Shown: positions 16,590-29,532, counted from the stretch's first letter. The stretch is 64,000 nt of DNA from Promethearchaeota archaeon (GCA_019058295.1 JAHPZI010000014.1:47935-111934); one strand, 5' to 3'. Made by a program: numbers and translations. Notes: generated by a model from the sequence alone, not told the origin.

Positions 16590-17828
16590 ATGAATGTTAA
16601 ACATGGAGATAAAGTTAAGTATCCTGAATTAAGACCCCTATGGATCGGGTTATTTGTGGATATCCTTGGGTTTTATATCATAATTCCTTTCTTGCCAACA
16701 TTTATAGACGTTTTTAAGACGACACCTTTAGTAATTGGTTTATTATTGGCAACAAATGCAGTTTTTACATTAGTATTTGCACCGATATGGGGAAAAATTA
16801 GTGATAAAGTAGGGAGAAAACCTATTTTAATAATTTCTCAAATGGGAACTTGTGTAGCATTTTTAATATTAGCTTTTTCTAACACCTTATATCTTCTTTT
16901 TGTTGCCCGTATTGTTGACGGAATTTTTGGGGGTAATTTTCCATTAGTAAAAGCAATTATAACAGACACCGCCCCTCCAAAAGATCGAGGGCTTCAAATG
17001 ACAAATGTGGGAGTGGTCCATGTACTTGCAGGACTTGTCGGACCGGGGCTAGGAGGCATTTTATCAATTCTACGTATTTTAGGTCCTGAATATCCAGTAG
17101 CAACTGCAGGATTAGCTGCTGCAGCGCTTTCGTTCACCACAATCATGATTACAATTTTTTTTGTGAAGGAATCATGGCCTAAAGAGAGACGTTTAGATGC
17201 TGAGAAGCAAATTAAGATTAAATTAAAGTTAAGAAAAAATAAAGATGCATCCTATCTTCTAACCCAATATGCATTTCATACTTTTTCTTTTACAATGTAC
17301 ATAACTACGCTGACAATTTTTATTGGACTTGTACTCGGTCTTGGTGCATTAGAAATTGGAATTTTGTTAACAATCTCAGGCATTTTTCGAGCGATAGTTA
17401 GATTTACTTTATTTAAACTTACTCTCAAGTTATTAGGAGAGAAACGAATGACACAACTAGGATTATTCATTATTGTAGTAACTTTTTTCCTTGTTGGATT
17501 TGTAAGAGATGTCTGGACATTTCTTATATTAATGCTCATTATAAGTTATGGCGTTTCATGTTCAAGAGGATTATTAATAAGTAAAGTAACCCAATCTGTG
17601 GAGCCGAATGAGGTAGGAAAAATAAATGGTTATACCACCACCTTAGATAGTCTTGCCCAAGTTGCAGGACCAATAATAGGGACCCTTATTCTTACTCTTT
17701 ATGATCCTGCTTGGTTAGGTGTAAGCATGGGATTATTAGCTGTAGTTGCATTTTTTATGGCTTTCAAAAAGATTATGCCTCTCCATCTCAAAAATCAGCC
17801 ACTAGGAAAAGGAGAAACAAATGGTTGA
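16590..17828 (+). CDS. Major facilitator superfamily transporter
   Basis: 412 aa with 12 predicted membrane segments. The MFS motif A is present in loop 2-3 as GKISDKVGRKPIL, and RIVDGIFGG follows in segment 4. Drug/H+ antiporter-like members share this pattern, but sugar or small-molecule export is equally possible. It is downstream of the two hydrolases by 100 bp on the same strand and could export or import their products (inference). Confidence 0.88.
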   Translation: MNVKHGDKVKYPELRPLWIGLFVDILGFYIIIPFLPTFIDVFKTTPLVIGLLLATNAVFTLVFAPIWGKISDKVGRKPILIISQMGTCVAFLILAFSNTLYLLFVARIVDGIFGGNFPLVKAIITDTAPPKDRGLQMTNVGVVHVLAGLVGPGLGGILSILRILGPEYPVATAGLAAAALSFTTIMITIFFVKESWPKERRLDAEKQIKIKLKLRKNKDASYLLTQYAFHTFSFTMYITTLTIFIGLVLGLGALEIGILLTISGIFRAIVRFTLFKLTLKLLGEKRMTQLGLFIIVVTFFLVGFVRDVWTFLILMLIISYGVSCSRGLLISKVTQSVEPNEVGKINGYTTTLDSLAQVAGPIIGTLILTLYDPAWLGVSMGLLAVVAFFMAFKKIMPLHLKNQPLGKGETNG

Positions 17829-17852
17829 TGATTAATAATTTTAATACTTCTC

Positions 17853-18671
17853 TTAAAAATTGAAAATTTCTTTTAACTTATTAAACTCTTCTTCTTGAGC
17901 AATTTCTTGTTCATTCTTCTGATAATCTTCATCATCACTCAACCATTTAATTTCTCTTAATTTAGTATCAACGCATAAACCTAAATCAGAAATAAAATAA
18001 TTCTTAGCAGGGGAATACTCCTTAAAAAAACCTTTATTCTTAAGAATTTTAAATAAATTCCATCCTTTTCCTTCAGCACATTCATTTAAATAATTTAATA
18101 TCTTTTTATGAATAATGCCTTCCTTATCTTCTGTTCTTTTATTAAATATAATATCTTTATCATTTCGAATAAAAAATAAGAATTTGTAAAAAGGATCTTT
18201 CTTCATTTCTTCTTGTAACCGCCCAATTACATTATTAAAATTTTCTTTCTCCATTTCCATTTCATCAAGATCCTTTATCGCGTTTCGAGCAAAAACAAGT
18301 ACCTCCTGAAGTTTCTGGTCATAATCCTCGCAATCCATATCTGGGACACTCTCTTCAGTAATTTTAATTAATTCGTCTTTCTTTCTTTTTCTTCTCCAAA
18401 TCTCAGATTTTAAAAAATCAATTTTTTCTTGATATTTTTGATAAAAAAAGTTCTCGAATTTATCAAGATGGAACTCGTAACTTTTAACAGGTTTTAAATC
18501 GATAATCAATTTTTTATTTAATAAAGATTTTATTTCTGGATATTTCTTTTGAATTACACTTAAGAATATTGGTGTCTTAATTGTTGATTTACAAAAATAA
18601 CTGATTAAATCAAGGTTTTTAATGTTTTGTTTTATAATTTTTATTGCTTTGCGCTTAACCGATTCTTCCAT
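17853..18671 (-). CDS. Uncharacterised charged coiled-coil-containing protein
   Basis: 272 aa, soluble, very rich in Lys and Glu. The centre (about residues 75-165) is probably coiled coil; the N-terminus has a helix-turn-helix-like pattern. No domain I recognise and no obvious partner; neighbours are convergent on one side and divergent on the other. A real gene is likely because of its length and codon use. Confidence 0.65.
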   Translation of the reverse strand: MEESVKRKAIKIIKQNIKNLDLISYFCKSTIKTPIFLSVIQKKYPEIKSLLNKKLIIDLKPVKSYEFHLDKFENFFYQKYQEKIDFLKSEIWRRKRKKDELIKITEESVPDMDCEDYDQKLQEVLVFARNAIKDLDEMEMEKENFNNVIGRLQEEMKKDPFYKFLFFIRNDKDIIFNKRTEDKEGIIHKKILNYLNECAEGKGWNLFKILKNKGFFKEYSPAKNYFISDLGLCVDTKLREIKWLSDDEDYQKNEQEIAQEEEFNKLKEIFNF

Positions 18672-18908
18672 GATTTAATGCACTGAAAAATGAATATAAA
18701 AATAGTATCAATTAAAATATAAAATGTTTCCTTTTCATCAGAAATTATGATATCATAAATCTTTATCTGTTTAGTATCGTCAAAACAAGGAAAGATAGTG
18801 CTTTTTTCTGGAGTTTAGGTAAACTAATTATCGTTTTAAAACATTCACTTTGAAGAAGACTCTTATTCTTTTTGGTAAAAAATTATTAATTTTAATGAAT
18901 ATTTATAA

Positions 18909-22067
<3,159 letters not shown>

Positions 22068-22145
22068 CCTACTTGCTAAGGTATTTTTAAGATACAAAAA
22101 CATTGAATCAAAGGAATTTTAAAGTTTATTATACCTTATAATTGT

Positions 22146-22922
22146 ATGGAAAATAATGAAAAAAAACAACAAACAGTTGAACTTCCCGCGTTAGATTTCT
22201 TTAAAATTAATTTTTTAAGTTTTTTAGTTCCTTTATATGTGTGTTTAGGATTGTTTTTATTGTTTGAGTATTGTTTTATAATTCCTTTTTCAATTCCATT
22301 AATTATACATTTGCTTCTATTACCTGGTTTTTTTCTTTTTTTATACTATGTATATCTAATAATATTAATCGAATTTACCGCTTTTTGGGCTAGAAAATGG
22401 AGTAAAAAATCTCCTCCCGTACAGGGGGTATTTAAACGAGTTCTTGATGATGTTAATAGTGAAGAGGGCAGAATGATTAAATATTATCATAAACGGGGCT
22501 TCATTATTAAATACCCGATGTGGTTAACTTCCAAATCTCCCTTTCCTTGGTTAATTAACAGAACCCTTCGAAGAATTGGGCATAATAAAATTGGAAAAAA
22601 TGTAATTTATTGCGATAGTTATGTAGGTTTAGAATTCACGGATTTAGGCGAAAACGTGTTTATTTATCCTACTACGTCACTATCAAGTCATGCGGTTAAT
22701 ACAATTTTTGGCAAAATAAGTATGTTAGAGATCAAATTAAGTAAGAATACTACATTATATCCAGGCATAATCGCTGGTCCTGGTGTATTAACCACTGAAA
22801 ATAACGTAATTTTTCCAAATACGGTACTCCATAAAAATTGGAGAGGTAAACAAGGAAAACGTTATTATCAAGGAAGCCCTGGTCGGCCTATAGAAATAAA
22901 TTACTTAGAAAAAGAGAATTAA
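22146..22922 (+). CDS. Membrane-associated acyltransferase-like protein with left-handed beta-helix pattern
   Basis: 258 aa. Two hydrophobic segments at about residues 25-85 are followed by a soluble domain with hexapeptide-repeat-like turns (IGKNVIYCDSYVG, LGENVFIYPTTSLSSH, LSKNTTLYPGIIAGPGV). This resembles the C-terminal acyltransferase-like module of large bacterial Pls/PosA-type proteins. It probably acts at the cytoplasmic face of the membrane. The 3' end overlaps the convergent acyl-CoA synthetase by 4 nt. Confidence 0.65.
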   Translation: MENNEKKQQTVELPALDFFKINFLSFLVPLYVCLGLFLLFEYCFIIPFSIPLIIHLLLLPGFFLFLYYVYLIILIEFTAFWARKWSKKSPPVQGVFKRVLDDVNSEEGRMIKYYHKRGFIIKYPMWLTSKSPFPWLINRTLRRIGHNKIGKNVIYCDSYVGLEFTDLGENVFIYPTTSLSSHAVNTIFGKISMLEIKLSKNTTLYPGIIAGPGVLTTENNVIFPNTVLHKNWRGKQGKRYYQGSPGRPIEINYLEKEN

Positions 22923-24403
22923 GTTTTAGGAAATTTTCCATGGTTTTGGAGGAATTCTCTATATGTATTCATTTTATCCAAAACTTCCCCAGCTAATTCG
23001 ATTTTCTCGAATACGGGAACATTTCGATTTAAGAGTTTAAGTTTAAACTTATACCGGCTCTTGTATTCTTCAAAACCCTCATTAATTTTTAACATTACAC
23101 AAAACATTGGTTTAGTACTTACACTTTTAGCTTTAGATATATATCTTATAAATGTTTTATTTAGATCCAATCCTTTAAAGCCCATCTCATCCAACTGAGC
23201 TGAGAAATTTCCAAACCTTTCAGGATCCTTTATGAAAACGATAGCAGAAATATTCGGGTCTCTATCTAATGAGAGTAGGCATCTATAATAAACATCAGGT
23301 CTAATTCCCATACCTCCAAGGTCTATAGGATTAGCAACATTTGTATTAACATCTGGAAGAAATCTCTTCATTTTTTTTATGGTTTTTTCTGTTAATGAAC
23401 CTATTTTTAGATTATAATTCTCGAGAATATCTACTGCTTCTATTGTCGAACCACCACCTATTCCAATTACTCCAACATTACGTGTTTCTGGCAGATGAGT
23501 TAGTTTAAAAGCACTCGCTAAAGCTGCTAAAACTGTCGAATTAGTTACCAAAGAGCATCCTGTTTGTTTAGCAACAGCTTTCCAAATTTCGTTGTTCCCA
23601 GCTAAGCCTCCTGTATGAGATAAAATTGCTTTTTTAGTTGCCTCACCATATCCTGCTCTCCACAATATCACTGGTTTCCTATTTAAATTGCATTTTTTTA
23701 CAATATCTATAAATTTACGACCTTGTTCGATAGAGCGCAAATTTTCAAGATATAAACCAATAATTTTTGTATAATCATCTGATAAAAAATATTCAAGAAA
23801 TTCTGGAGGCCCTAAATCTAAAGTATTTCCGATTGAAATAAATTTTGAGATAAAAACCCCGTAAGAAACCGCAAGCTGAGCTATATTTTGAGAGTTTCCC
23901 CCAGACTGAAAGATTCCACCAAAATTTCCAGCTTTTCGAGATTGATCATAAGCAAAATAAAGATTTGAACTAGGGTTATAAACACCGATACAATTTGGAC
24001 CAATAATCCGGATATTGTATTTTTTTGCAACTTGTAGCGTTTCTTTTTCGAGGGTTTCATTTCCTACCTCACGAAATCCAGAAGCAAAAATTGTAACAAA
24101 TGGAACTTTTTTTTGACCAATTTCTTCCAGTAATTTTGGACAGATTTTTGCCTTTACTGCCAATATCACATAATCTATTGGTTCTGAAATCTCCAAAATT
24201 GAACTATACACTTTATATCCATAGAGTTCCTTACCGCTCATTCGAGGATTAAACAAATACAAGGGACCTCGAAATTTATCCATCAAGCATCTTACAAAAA
24301 ATCCACCACCTGCTGGATCGTAGCTTGCTCCAATAATTCCTATAGCCCGTGGTGAAAAAAGGCGCTCAAAATTTATCCCATTAGAGTCACTTGAATTGGA
24401 CAT
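22919..24403 (-). CDS. NDP-forming acyl-CoA synthetase, alpha-subunit type
   Basis: 494 aa. The N-terminal CoA-binding domain begins with SPRAIGIIGAS; the succinyl-CoA-synthetase-like domains follow, with the phosphohistidine segment LSHTGGLAG and the glycine-rich GIGGGSTIEAVDIL. No ATP-grasp (beta) domain is present, so a separate beta subunit is needed for the ADP-forming reaction acyl-CoA + ADP + Pi to acid + CoA + ATP. This is the usual archaeal route for making ATP from acetyl- or acyl-CoA. No beta gene is adjacent. Confidence 0.85.
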   Translation of the reverse strand: MSNSSDSNGINFERLFSPRAIGIIGASYDPAGGGFFVRCLMDKFRGPLYLFNPRMSGKELYGYKVYSSILEISEPIDYVILAVKAKICPKLLEEIGQKKVPFVTIFASGFREVGNETLEKETLQVAKKYNIRIIGPNCIGVYNPSSNLYFAYDQSRKAGNFGGIFQSGGNSQNIAQLAVSYGVFISKFISIGNTLDLGPPEFLEYFLSDDYTKIIGLYLENLRSIEQGRKFIDIVKKCNLNRKPVILWRAGYGEATKKAILSHTGGLAGNNEIWKAVAKQTGCSLVTNSTVLAALASAFKLTHLPETRNVGVIGIGGGSTIEAVDILENYNLKIGSLTEKTIKKMKRFLPDVNTNVANPIDLGGMGIRPDVYYRCLLSLDRDPNISAIVFIKDPERFGNFSAQLDEMGFKGLDLNKTFIRYISKAKSVSTKPMFCVMLKINEGFEEYKSRYKFKLKLLNRNVPVFEKIELAGEVLDKMNTYREFLQNHGKFPKT

Positions 24404-24526
24404 AATTTAATCTCTTTACTATTAATTTCTTGTATAAAATTGATATTGAAAAATTACTAAAATATTTTATTGTAGAGTTTAGAACACTATAGTTTGTTTA
24501 TTCTAAAATTCAATGATTTAGATATA

Positions 24527-25252
24527 TTACATTTTCTCTAATAATTCTTTTGCTTTTAAAATATCATCCGTTATAAGCCCATCAACACCCATCCTAACAA
24601 ACTTTTTCATCGCAGCTCTACTATTTACAGTCCAAATATTTATTTTTAAATTGTTTTCATGAGCAAAATCTACGAATTTTTGATTTACCAGATTATATAG
24701 AGGATGAACTGCATAGCAACTGTGCCTAATAGCATTATTAATGATCCCTCCGAGGTAGGACCACTCTTTTGAGATCTTAGTTGTAATGGGCTCGAGCGTC
24801 GCTACTTTTAGGTTGGGCTCAATTTTCTTAATTTTTAGAAGTTCTTCATGCAAAAAAGAAGAAATTAAAGTAGATTCTATTAAATTCTCACTCTTCAGAA
24901 GAGATACAAGAGAATCCGCAAGACTTTTTGCTTTGATTTCGATTTGTAATCCTATTTTTCCTTTCGCAAGTTCAATTACTTCTCGTAAGGTAGGAATTTT
25001 TTCACCTTCACCACAATCCAATTTATTTAATTCGTTTAGCGTCATTCGTTTTATTGTTCCTCTATGACCAGTTGTAGCGAAAGTGCTTGAATCGTGCATT
25101 ATAACAATTTCATAATCTTTAGTTCTATGAACATCAAATTCTATGTAATCAGCACCTAATTCGATTGCTTTCTTAAAAGATTTCAACGTATTTTCTGGAG
25201 CAATATTGTTTGCCCCTCGGTGTCCTATAATTATTACTTTTTTATCATTCAA
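24527..25252 (-). CDS. Glycerophosphodiester phosphodiesterase
   Basis: 241 aa. HRGANNIAPENTL, then ADYIEFDVHRTKD and IVIMHD give the complete GDPD active site (two His, Glu and Asp for metal). C-terminal INIWTVNS and GVDGLITDD are standard. It hydrolyses glycerophosphodiesters to glycerol-3-phosphate (or glycerol-1-phosphate in an archaeal setting) and an alcohol. There is no signal peptide, so it is cytoplasmic. Confidence 0.93.
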   Translation of the reverse strand: MNDKKVIIIGHRGANNIAPENTLKSFKKAIELGADYIEFDVHRTKDYEIVIMHDSSTFATTGHRGTIKRMTLNELNKLDCGEGEKIPTLREVIELAKGKIGLQIEIKAKSLADSLVSLLKSENLIESTLISSFLHEELLKIKKIEPNLKVATLEPITTKISKEWSYLGGIINNAIRHSCYAVHPLYNLVNQKFVDFAHENNLKINIWTVNSRAAMKKFVRMGVDGLITDDILKAKELLEKM

Positions 25253-25583
25253 AATCTTTACCTAAAGGTCAATTTGGTTAAAAATAACGATTCTTTTTTT
25301 AATTAAACGAATATTTGAGTAAAATAGAATTAAATATTAAGTTGTTAACAATATCTTATAAATCTTTATATAGTTTCACTTTAATTTAATAAGATTTTTC
25401 ATTGTTGATTATTAATTATTTGTAACATCAGATTTATATATCCGAATGAGTCATAATATAATAAAATTTGAATAAATTTATATAGGCAATATTATTTTAT
25501 AATAAAGTTAATAAAAAAAATCAATAATAAAAACGAAACACTTAAATTAGATTATTTTTGAAGAAAAGGTGATCTTGAAAAAC
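25253..25583. promoter_or_regulatory. Divergent intergenic promoter region
   Basis: 331 bp of AT-rich sequence between two divergent genes with no frame or structure that I can support. TATA-like stretches such as CTTATAAATC near 25350 and AAATTTATATAG near 25477 are plausible core promoters. The GGTGAT SD for the zinc-ribbon gene lies at 25568-25573. Confidence 0.4.
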
Positions 25584-25835
25584 ATGAGGTTCTGTGAATC
25601 TTGTGGAAATATGTTGATCCCTAAGAAGGGTAAACTTTACTGTAAAGCGTGCGATGAGGAATTTGAGATAGGCGAGTCTCGAGAGGAATATAAGATTATT
25701 AAAACGATTAGGCATGATGATAAAGAGGTTGCTCCAATTATTATTAAAGAGGGTATTAAAGGGGACAGAATTTCTGACCAAGATCGCAAAGCATTCGAAG
25801 AATATTTTAGTGGAGGAGAAGAGTCAGGCTATTAG
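25584..25835 (+). CDS. RPB9/TFS-like N-terminal zinc-ribbon protein
   Basis: 83 aa from ATG 25584 (a GTG at 25569 is in frame, but the GGTGAT SD at 25568 favours the ATG). MRFCESCGNMLIPKKGKLYCKAC is the N-terminal zinc ribbon of archaeal transcription factor S and of RNA polymerase subunit RPB9/RPC11. The C-terminal TFIIS-type ribbon that carries the cleavage-inducing Asp-Glu is absent; instead there is a short acidic region with QDRKAFEEYF. It may be a polymerase-binding accessory factor rather than a transcript-cleavage factor. Confidence 0.75.
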   Translation: MRFCESCGNMLIPKKGKLYCKACDEEFEIGESREEYKIIKTIRHDDKEVAPIIIKEGIKGDRISDQDRKAFEEYFSGGEESGY

Positions 25836-25873
25836 TTTTAGCTTCTTTTGTATTGATAAAGAAGGTTTTATTC

Positions 25874-26308
25874 TCAATCATGTTTTTTAAATATTTGCAC
25901 TAAATTAGACAATTCTTGGTTTAATCCTTCGTCGTCTTTATCTTTTAATGATTGTAAAATTGCCTCTTTATCATTTTGAGAGATATCCTCCAAATTATCG
26001 AGAAATTCTCGTAAAAAAATTATTTTTTTCATAGGATTATTTCGAATTTTTAATATTGTTGCCTCAATAAAATTATTGTTTAGTATTTCTTCTTTTTTTT
26101 CTTTAACTACCTGTACATCTCTAAAATCAACATTTAATCCTTGAAAGAGTTTGCTATTTTTAATGATATTAAAAGAGATTTCTTTAAGTAAATTAGTTCT
26201 TGAATAAATATTCAGATTTGAAACGTAGTTTTCAAATTCTAAATTCTTTCTTTCAATTCCTTTAATCATTGAAAGAACTTTACCTAATTTTCCAATTTCT
26301 TCTTCCAT
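25874..26308 (-). CDS. Uncharacterised small helical protein
   Basis: 144 aa, charged and predicted helical throughout, no Cys, no membrane segment and no motif I recognise. Convergent with the zinc-ribbon gene and divergent from RNase III (64 bp apart), so it may share a promoter region with RNase III. Confidence 0.6.
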   Translation of the reverse strand: MEEEIGKLGKVLSMIKGIERKNLEFENYVSNLNIYSRTNLLKEISFNIIKNSKLFQGLNVDFRDVQVVKEKKEEILNNNFIEATILKIRNNPMKKIIFLREFLDNLEDISQNDKEAILQSLKDKDDEGLNQELSNLVQIFKKHD

Positions 26309-26372
26309 TATATATTAATATAGAAATGTCTAAATTTTTAAATTTATCTGAAAATAATAGTAAATTAGAAAG

Positions 26373-27101
26373 ATGCTAAAAAATGAAAATAATAAATTAA
26401 AAGAGTTGCAAGAATTTCTTGAATATAAATTTAAGAACGAGGATTTATTAAGGAATGCATTAACTACACCTCAATTGGGTAAACAATTAGATCTTCTTGA
26501 TTATAACGCTTTAGAGCTCCTTGGAGATGCTTGCATTAAATTAATTTTTATTTCAAAGAAAATAAAAGAGGGGCTAATAGACCCTGGCGAAATTACAATA
26601 ACTAAGCAGTGTTTAGAAAACGATGAGACTTTAAGCAAAATTTCTAACGACTATTTTAAAATAAAGAACTTCATTTTAAAATCAGAAAAACAAGTAATTG
26701 AAGGGACAAGGATTCTAGCGGATGTCTTTGAAGCAATCTGTGGTGCAATTTTTCTCGATTCAGATTCAAATCTTCAATTAGTTGAAGAGAAAGTAATTAA
26801 TCGGTTTTATAATGATTGGGATGTTATCATAAATGAGACGTCAATTCTGAACAAGAGCAAGTTATTGGAGCATATACAAAAAAGATATAGAATCACTCCA
26901 GTAATAAAAACAGAATTCCTTAACAAAGGTCCCGATCACGCTCCAAAATGGATTGCCAAAAATCCCAAAATCTTAGATCGCAATAATAAAATTTTAATTC
27001 CTTTAAAAAAGAACATAAAGTCAGAAGAATGTAAAAGCAAGAAAGAAGCTGAGCAGGATCTATATTTAAAAATTTTGAATTATTTAAAAAAAAAGAAGTG
27101 A
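26373..27101 (+). CDS. rnc: Ribonuclease III
   Basis: 242 aa. The RNase III domain carries the signature ALELLGDACI with E48 and D52, and the second acidic pair in ADVFEAICGAIFLD with D117 and E120; these align with the four catalytic Mg2+ ligands of the bacterial enzyme. A C-terminal domain from about residue 155 (KSKLLEHIQKRY to the basic end) matches a dsRNA-binding domain. It should cleave double-stranded RNA. RNase III is usual in bacteria and eukaryotes and uncommon in archaea, where rRNA is processed through bulge-helix-bulge cleavage. Confidence 0.88.
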   Translation: MLKNENNKLKELQEFLEYKFKNEDLLRNALTTPQLGKQLDLLDYNALELLGDACIKLIFISKKIKEGLIDPGEITITKQCLENDETLSKISNDYFKIKNFILKSEKQVIEGTRILADVFEAICGAIFLDSDSNLQLVEEKVINRFYNDWDVIINETSILNKSKLLEHIQKRYRITPVIKTEFLNKGPDHAPKWIAKNPKILDRNNKILIPLKKNIKSEECKSKKEAEQDLYLKILNYLKKKK

Positions 27102-27150
27102 TATTTTCTATTAGTCTCTATTTTTAAACGATAAGGTATATAGATTATTT

Positions 27151-27504
27151 ATGGATAACGAAGATACTGAAACATTAAAACATTATAGATGCCCGATTTG
27201 TAATAGTACACATAGAATAAAGTTGAATAAAGATCTATTAAAAGGGCGGACGAAGTTTCCATTTCCATATGTTATACTTCACGATTCCATTAACGATAAT
27301 GAGGTTAAAGAACTCTTAACAATTTTATATATTGATAATAATCTACAAATACGTCATGCAGAGGTTCAAGAACTTAAGAACGATAACATCTTTTCTAAAG
27401 ATCAAGTTGTAGCAATGACAAAAACTTTATTTGAGGAGAACGAGAGATTAAGACAAGATGTTATTAGATTAACAGATGAAGTTAATAAACTGAAGCAAAA
27501 ATAG
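27151..27504 (+). CDS. Small CxxC zinc-finger-like protein, paralogue of the protein at 47.4 kb
   Basis: 117 aa. YRCPICNSTHRIKL opens a ~65-residue module ending in YIDNNLQIRHAEVQEL, followed by a coiled-coil C-terminus (ENERLRQD...). The module matches the N-terminus of the protein at 47370 (CPSCS, then YVDRNLKVRDYFIADF). It has one CxxC only; a His may complete a metal site. No family name is known to me. It lies 49 bp downstream of RNase III on the same strand, probably in the same transcript. Confidence 0.65.
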   Translation: MDNEDTETLKHYRCPICNSTHRIKLNKDLLKGRTKFPFPYVILHDSINDNEVKELLTILYIDNNLQIRHAEVQELKNDNIFSKDQVVAMTKTLFEENERLRQDVIRLTDEVNKLKQK

Positions 27505-27524
27505 GCAACTTGAACTCTTTTTTT

Positions 27525-28907
27525 TTAATTTATTTTTGGTCTTGGCATTATTTTAAATGAATACGCAATGGCATGGCTTAAATTTTTTGGAATTAAAATC
27601 TTTAAATTGTTATTCTCTTGTTTCCAAATTAGATTTTCTTCGTGTCCTAACAAGTGAACCGTGGAATCCTTACTAATATTAAGAGATTTTATTGAAATAT
27701 GATTATCTTTTGGTGTATCTAATAAAATAGCGTACAAACAATCTTTTTTTTGGGTATATCTCACATCAATACCACCTGAAGTTTGTCCTTCAGCCTTAGA
27801 CCAAGGGCGAGTTCCATAAATTGCATCTCCGTTCACTTCCAACCATTTACCAAGTCCTAATAAACACTTCTTTTGAAAATCTGGGATTGTGCCATCAGCC
27901 ATAGGACCTACATTTAGCAATAGGTTCCCGTTTTTACTCACTATATCAACAAACATTCGCACTAATTCTTCCGAGTTCATGTAATCCTTTTCAGTTTCAA
28001 ATTTATTGTATCCATAAGAATTACCAACACCCCGAGTGCATTCCCATTTTCTTTTTTGGGTTCTATTAAATACCTCATATTCAGGAGTGGAGAAATCTTT
28101 AAAAGTAATATTTGTATTTTTTTTGCCTTCAATGAATGGTTGCCTCCACCTATCGTTTATTACGCCATCGGGGTGTTTATTAAAGAAATACGCAAACAAT
28201 TCATAAAGGTTAGTATGTGGTGGATATCCGATATCATTCCAAAGGATAATAGGGTCATAATTATCAATCAATTCATACCAATGGTTATCTGCATATTTAG
28301 TGTACTCGGGAGTCTTAACACCATTTTCTAAAAAGCTTTTAGCATCTTTTATTGGATTTGGCTCAAAAGACCAATCAAGAATACCCGAGTAATAAAATCC
28401 CATTCTTAATCCCGCTTCTTTAACGACATTAGTGAGCTCCTTTACAATATTTCTACCGGCACAATAGTTTTCTTTATTTGGATTCTTGTATTTACTTGGC
28501 CATAAAGTAAATCCATCATGATGCTTTGTAACCAATACGACATACTTAGCCCCCACCTTTTTGAATAAATCCACCATTTCTTGTGGATCCCATTTTTGAA
28601 TCTCTTCATTAAAGATTGGAACAAAATTATCATAGGAATAATCTTCTCCATAGGTTTCTTTATGATATTTCTCAGTCGGACTTCCAGGGATTCTTAATGA
28701 GTTTAAATACCACTCCGCATAAGGATTATTCTTAAAATGCCCTTCTAACCCTAATTTTTCCATAGTTTCAGTTATGTCCATACCAGTAACCGCAAATGCA
28801 GGCACAGAATAAAGACCCCAATGGATAAAAATGCCGAGTTTTGTGTCATGAAACCACTGTGGAACCTCATGATTTCTTATAGACTTTTTATCAGGTGTAT
28901 ATTTCAT
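27525..28907 (-). CDS. Alpha-L-fucosidase, GH29
   Basis: 460 aa. WFHDTKLGIFIHWGLYSVP near the N-terminus, VLVTKHHDGFTLWPS and the nucleophile-containing LWNDIGYP are the standard GH29 segments; GNLLLNVGPMADGTIP follows. The C-terminal ~100 residues form a small beta domain. No signal peptide, so it is intracellular. It would remove alpha-linked fucose from oligosaccharides, complementing the GH2 enzyme at 18.9 kb. Confidence 0.95.
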   Translation of the reverse strand: MKYTPDKKSIRNHEVPQWFHDTKLGIFIHWGLYSVPAFAVTGMDITETMEKLGLEGHFKNNPYAEWYLNSLRIPGSPTEKYHKETYGEDYSYDNFVPIFNEEIQKWDPQEMVDLFKKVGAKYVVLVTKHHDGFTLWPSKYKNPNKENYCAGRNIVKELTNVVKEAGLRMGFYYSGILDWSFEPNPIKDAKSFLENGVKTPEYTKYADNHWYELIDNYDPIILWNDIGYPPHTNLYELFAYFFNKHPDGVINDRWRQPFIEGKKNTNITFKDFSTPEYEVFNRTQKRKWECTRGVGNSYGYNKFETEKDYMNSEELVRMFVDIVSKNGNLLLNVGPMADGTIPDFQKKCLLGLGKWLEVNGDAIYGTRPWSKAEGQTSGGIDVRYTQKKDCLYAILLDTPKDNHISIKSLNISKDSTVHLLGHEENLIWKQENNNLKILIPKNLSHAIAYSFKIMPRPKIN

Positions 28908-28944
28908 CTTTCACATTATTCAATTTTATTATTCTTTTTATTTC

Positions 28945-29532
28945 TTAGAAATTTCTTTTTAGAAATGAAATTAGCTTTCTAATTGCCTGACCTCGGTGAG
29001 AGATTTCATTTTTTTCTTGAGGAGAAAGCTCTGAAAATGTCTTATTTGGAATTAAATCTGGGATAAATATTGGGTCAAAACCAAATCCTCCCTTTCCTTT
29101 GATTTTATCTGATACCTTTCCTCTCACTTCGCCTTCAAATATCAGAATTTTATCTAATGGCTTAAAATATAAAGCTATTACAGCAGAAAAATGTGCTCGG
29201 GATCCCTCGAAATCGTCAATTAATCTTAAAATGCCTTCATCTCCTATACTCTTAAACACATAAGAAGAATAAACACCCGGAAATCCTTTTAATGGTTTGT
29301 CTACAAAAAATCCTGAGTCTTCAATGAAGAAAGAACTATTTATTTTGTCTTTAACCGAATTTAATTTAAATAAAGCAACATCGTTTATATTATCTGCTTG
29401 AATTTCAATTGTTTCTAGGTTTAATTGTTGCAATGTAAATTTAACTTTTTGAGTCTGAAATATTTTCGAAACTTCATTGAATTTGCTTTTATTTCCTGTA
29501 ACAAAATATAATCTTAAATTTTCGTTCTGCAT
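28945..29532 (-). CDS. XTP/dITP pyrophosphatase (RdgB/HAM1 family)
   Basis: 195 aa. VTGNKSKFNEV at the N-terminus, FIEDSGFFVDKPLKGFPGVYSS, GFGFDPIF and FSELSPQEKNEISHRGQA are the family signatures. It hydrolyses non-canonical purine NTPs such as ITP and XTP to the monophosphates and pyrophosphate. It is divergent from the rps15 gene, 161 bp away. Confidence 0.95.
   Translation of the reverse strand: MQNENLRLYFVTGNKSKFNEVSKIFQTQKVKFTLQQLNLETIEIQADNINDVALFKLNSVKDKINSSFFIEDSGFFVDKPLKGFPGVYSSYVFKSIGDEGILRLIDDFEGSRAHFSAVIALYFKPLDKILIFEGEVRGKVSDKIKGKGGFGFDPIFIPDLIPNKTFSELSPQEKNEISHRGQAIRKLISFLKRNF

Noticed and set aside
25542..25781. Minus-strand frame over the RPB9-like gene
   Set aside because: The plus-strand frame has the zinc-ribbon cysteines and an SD.
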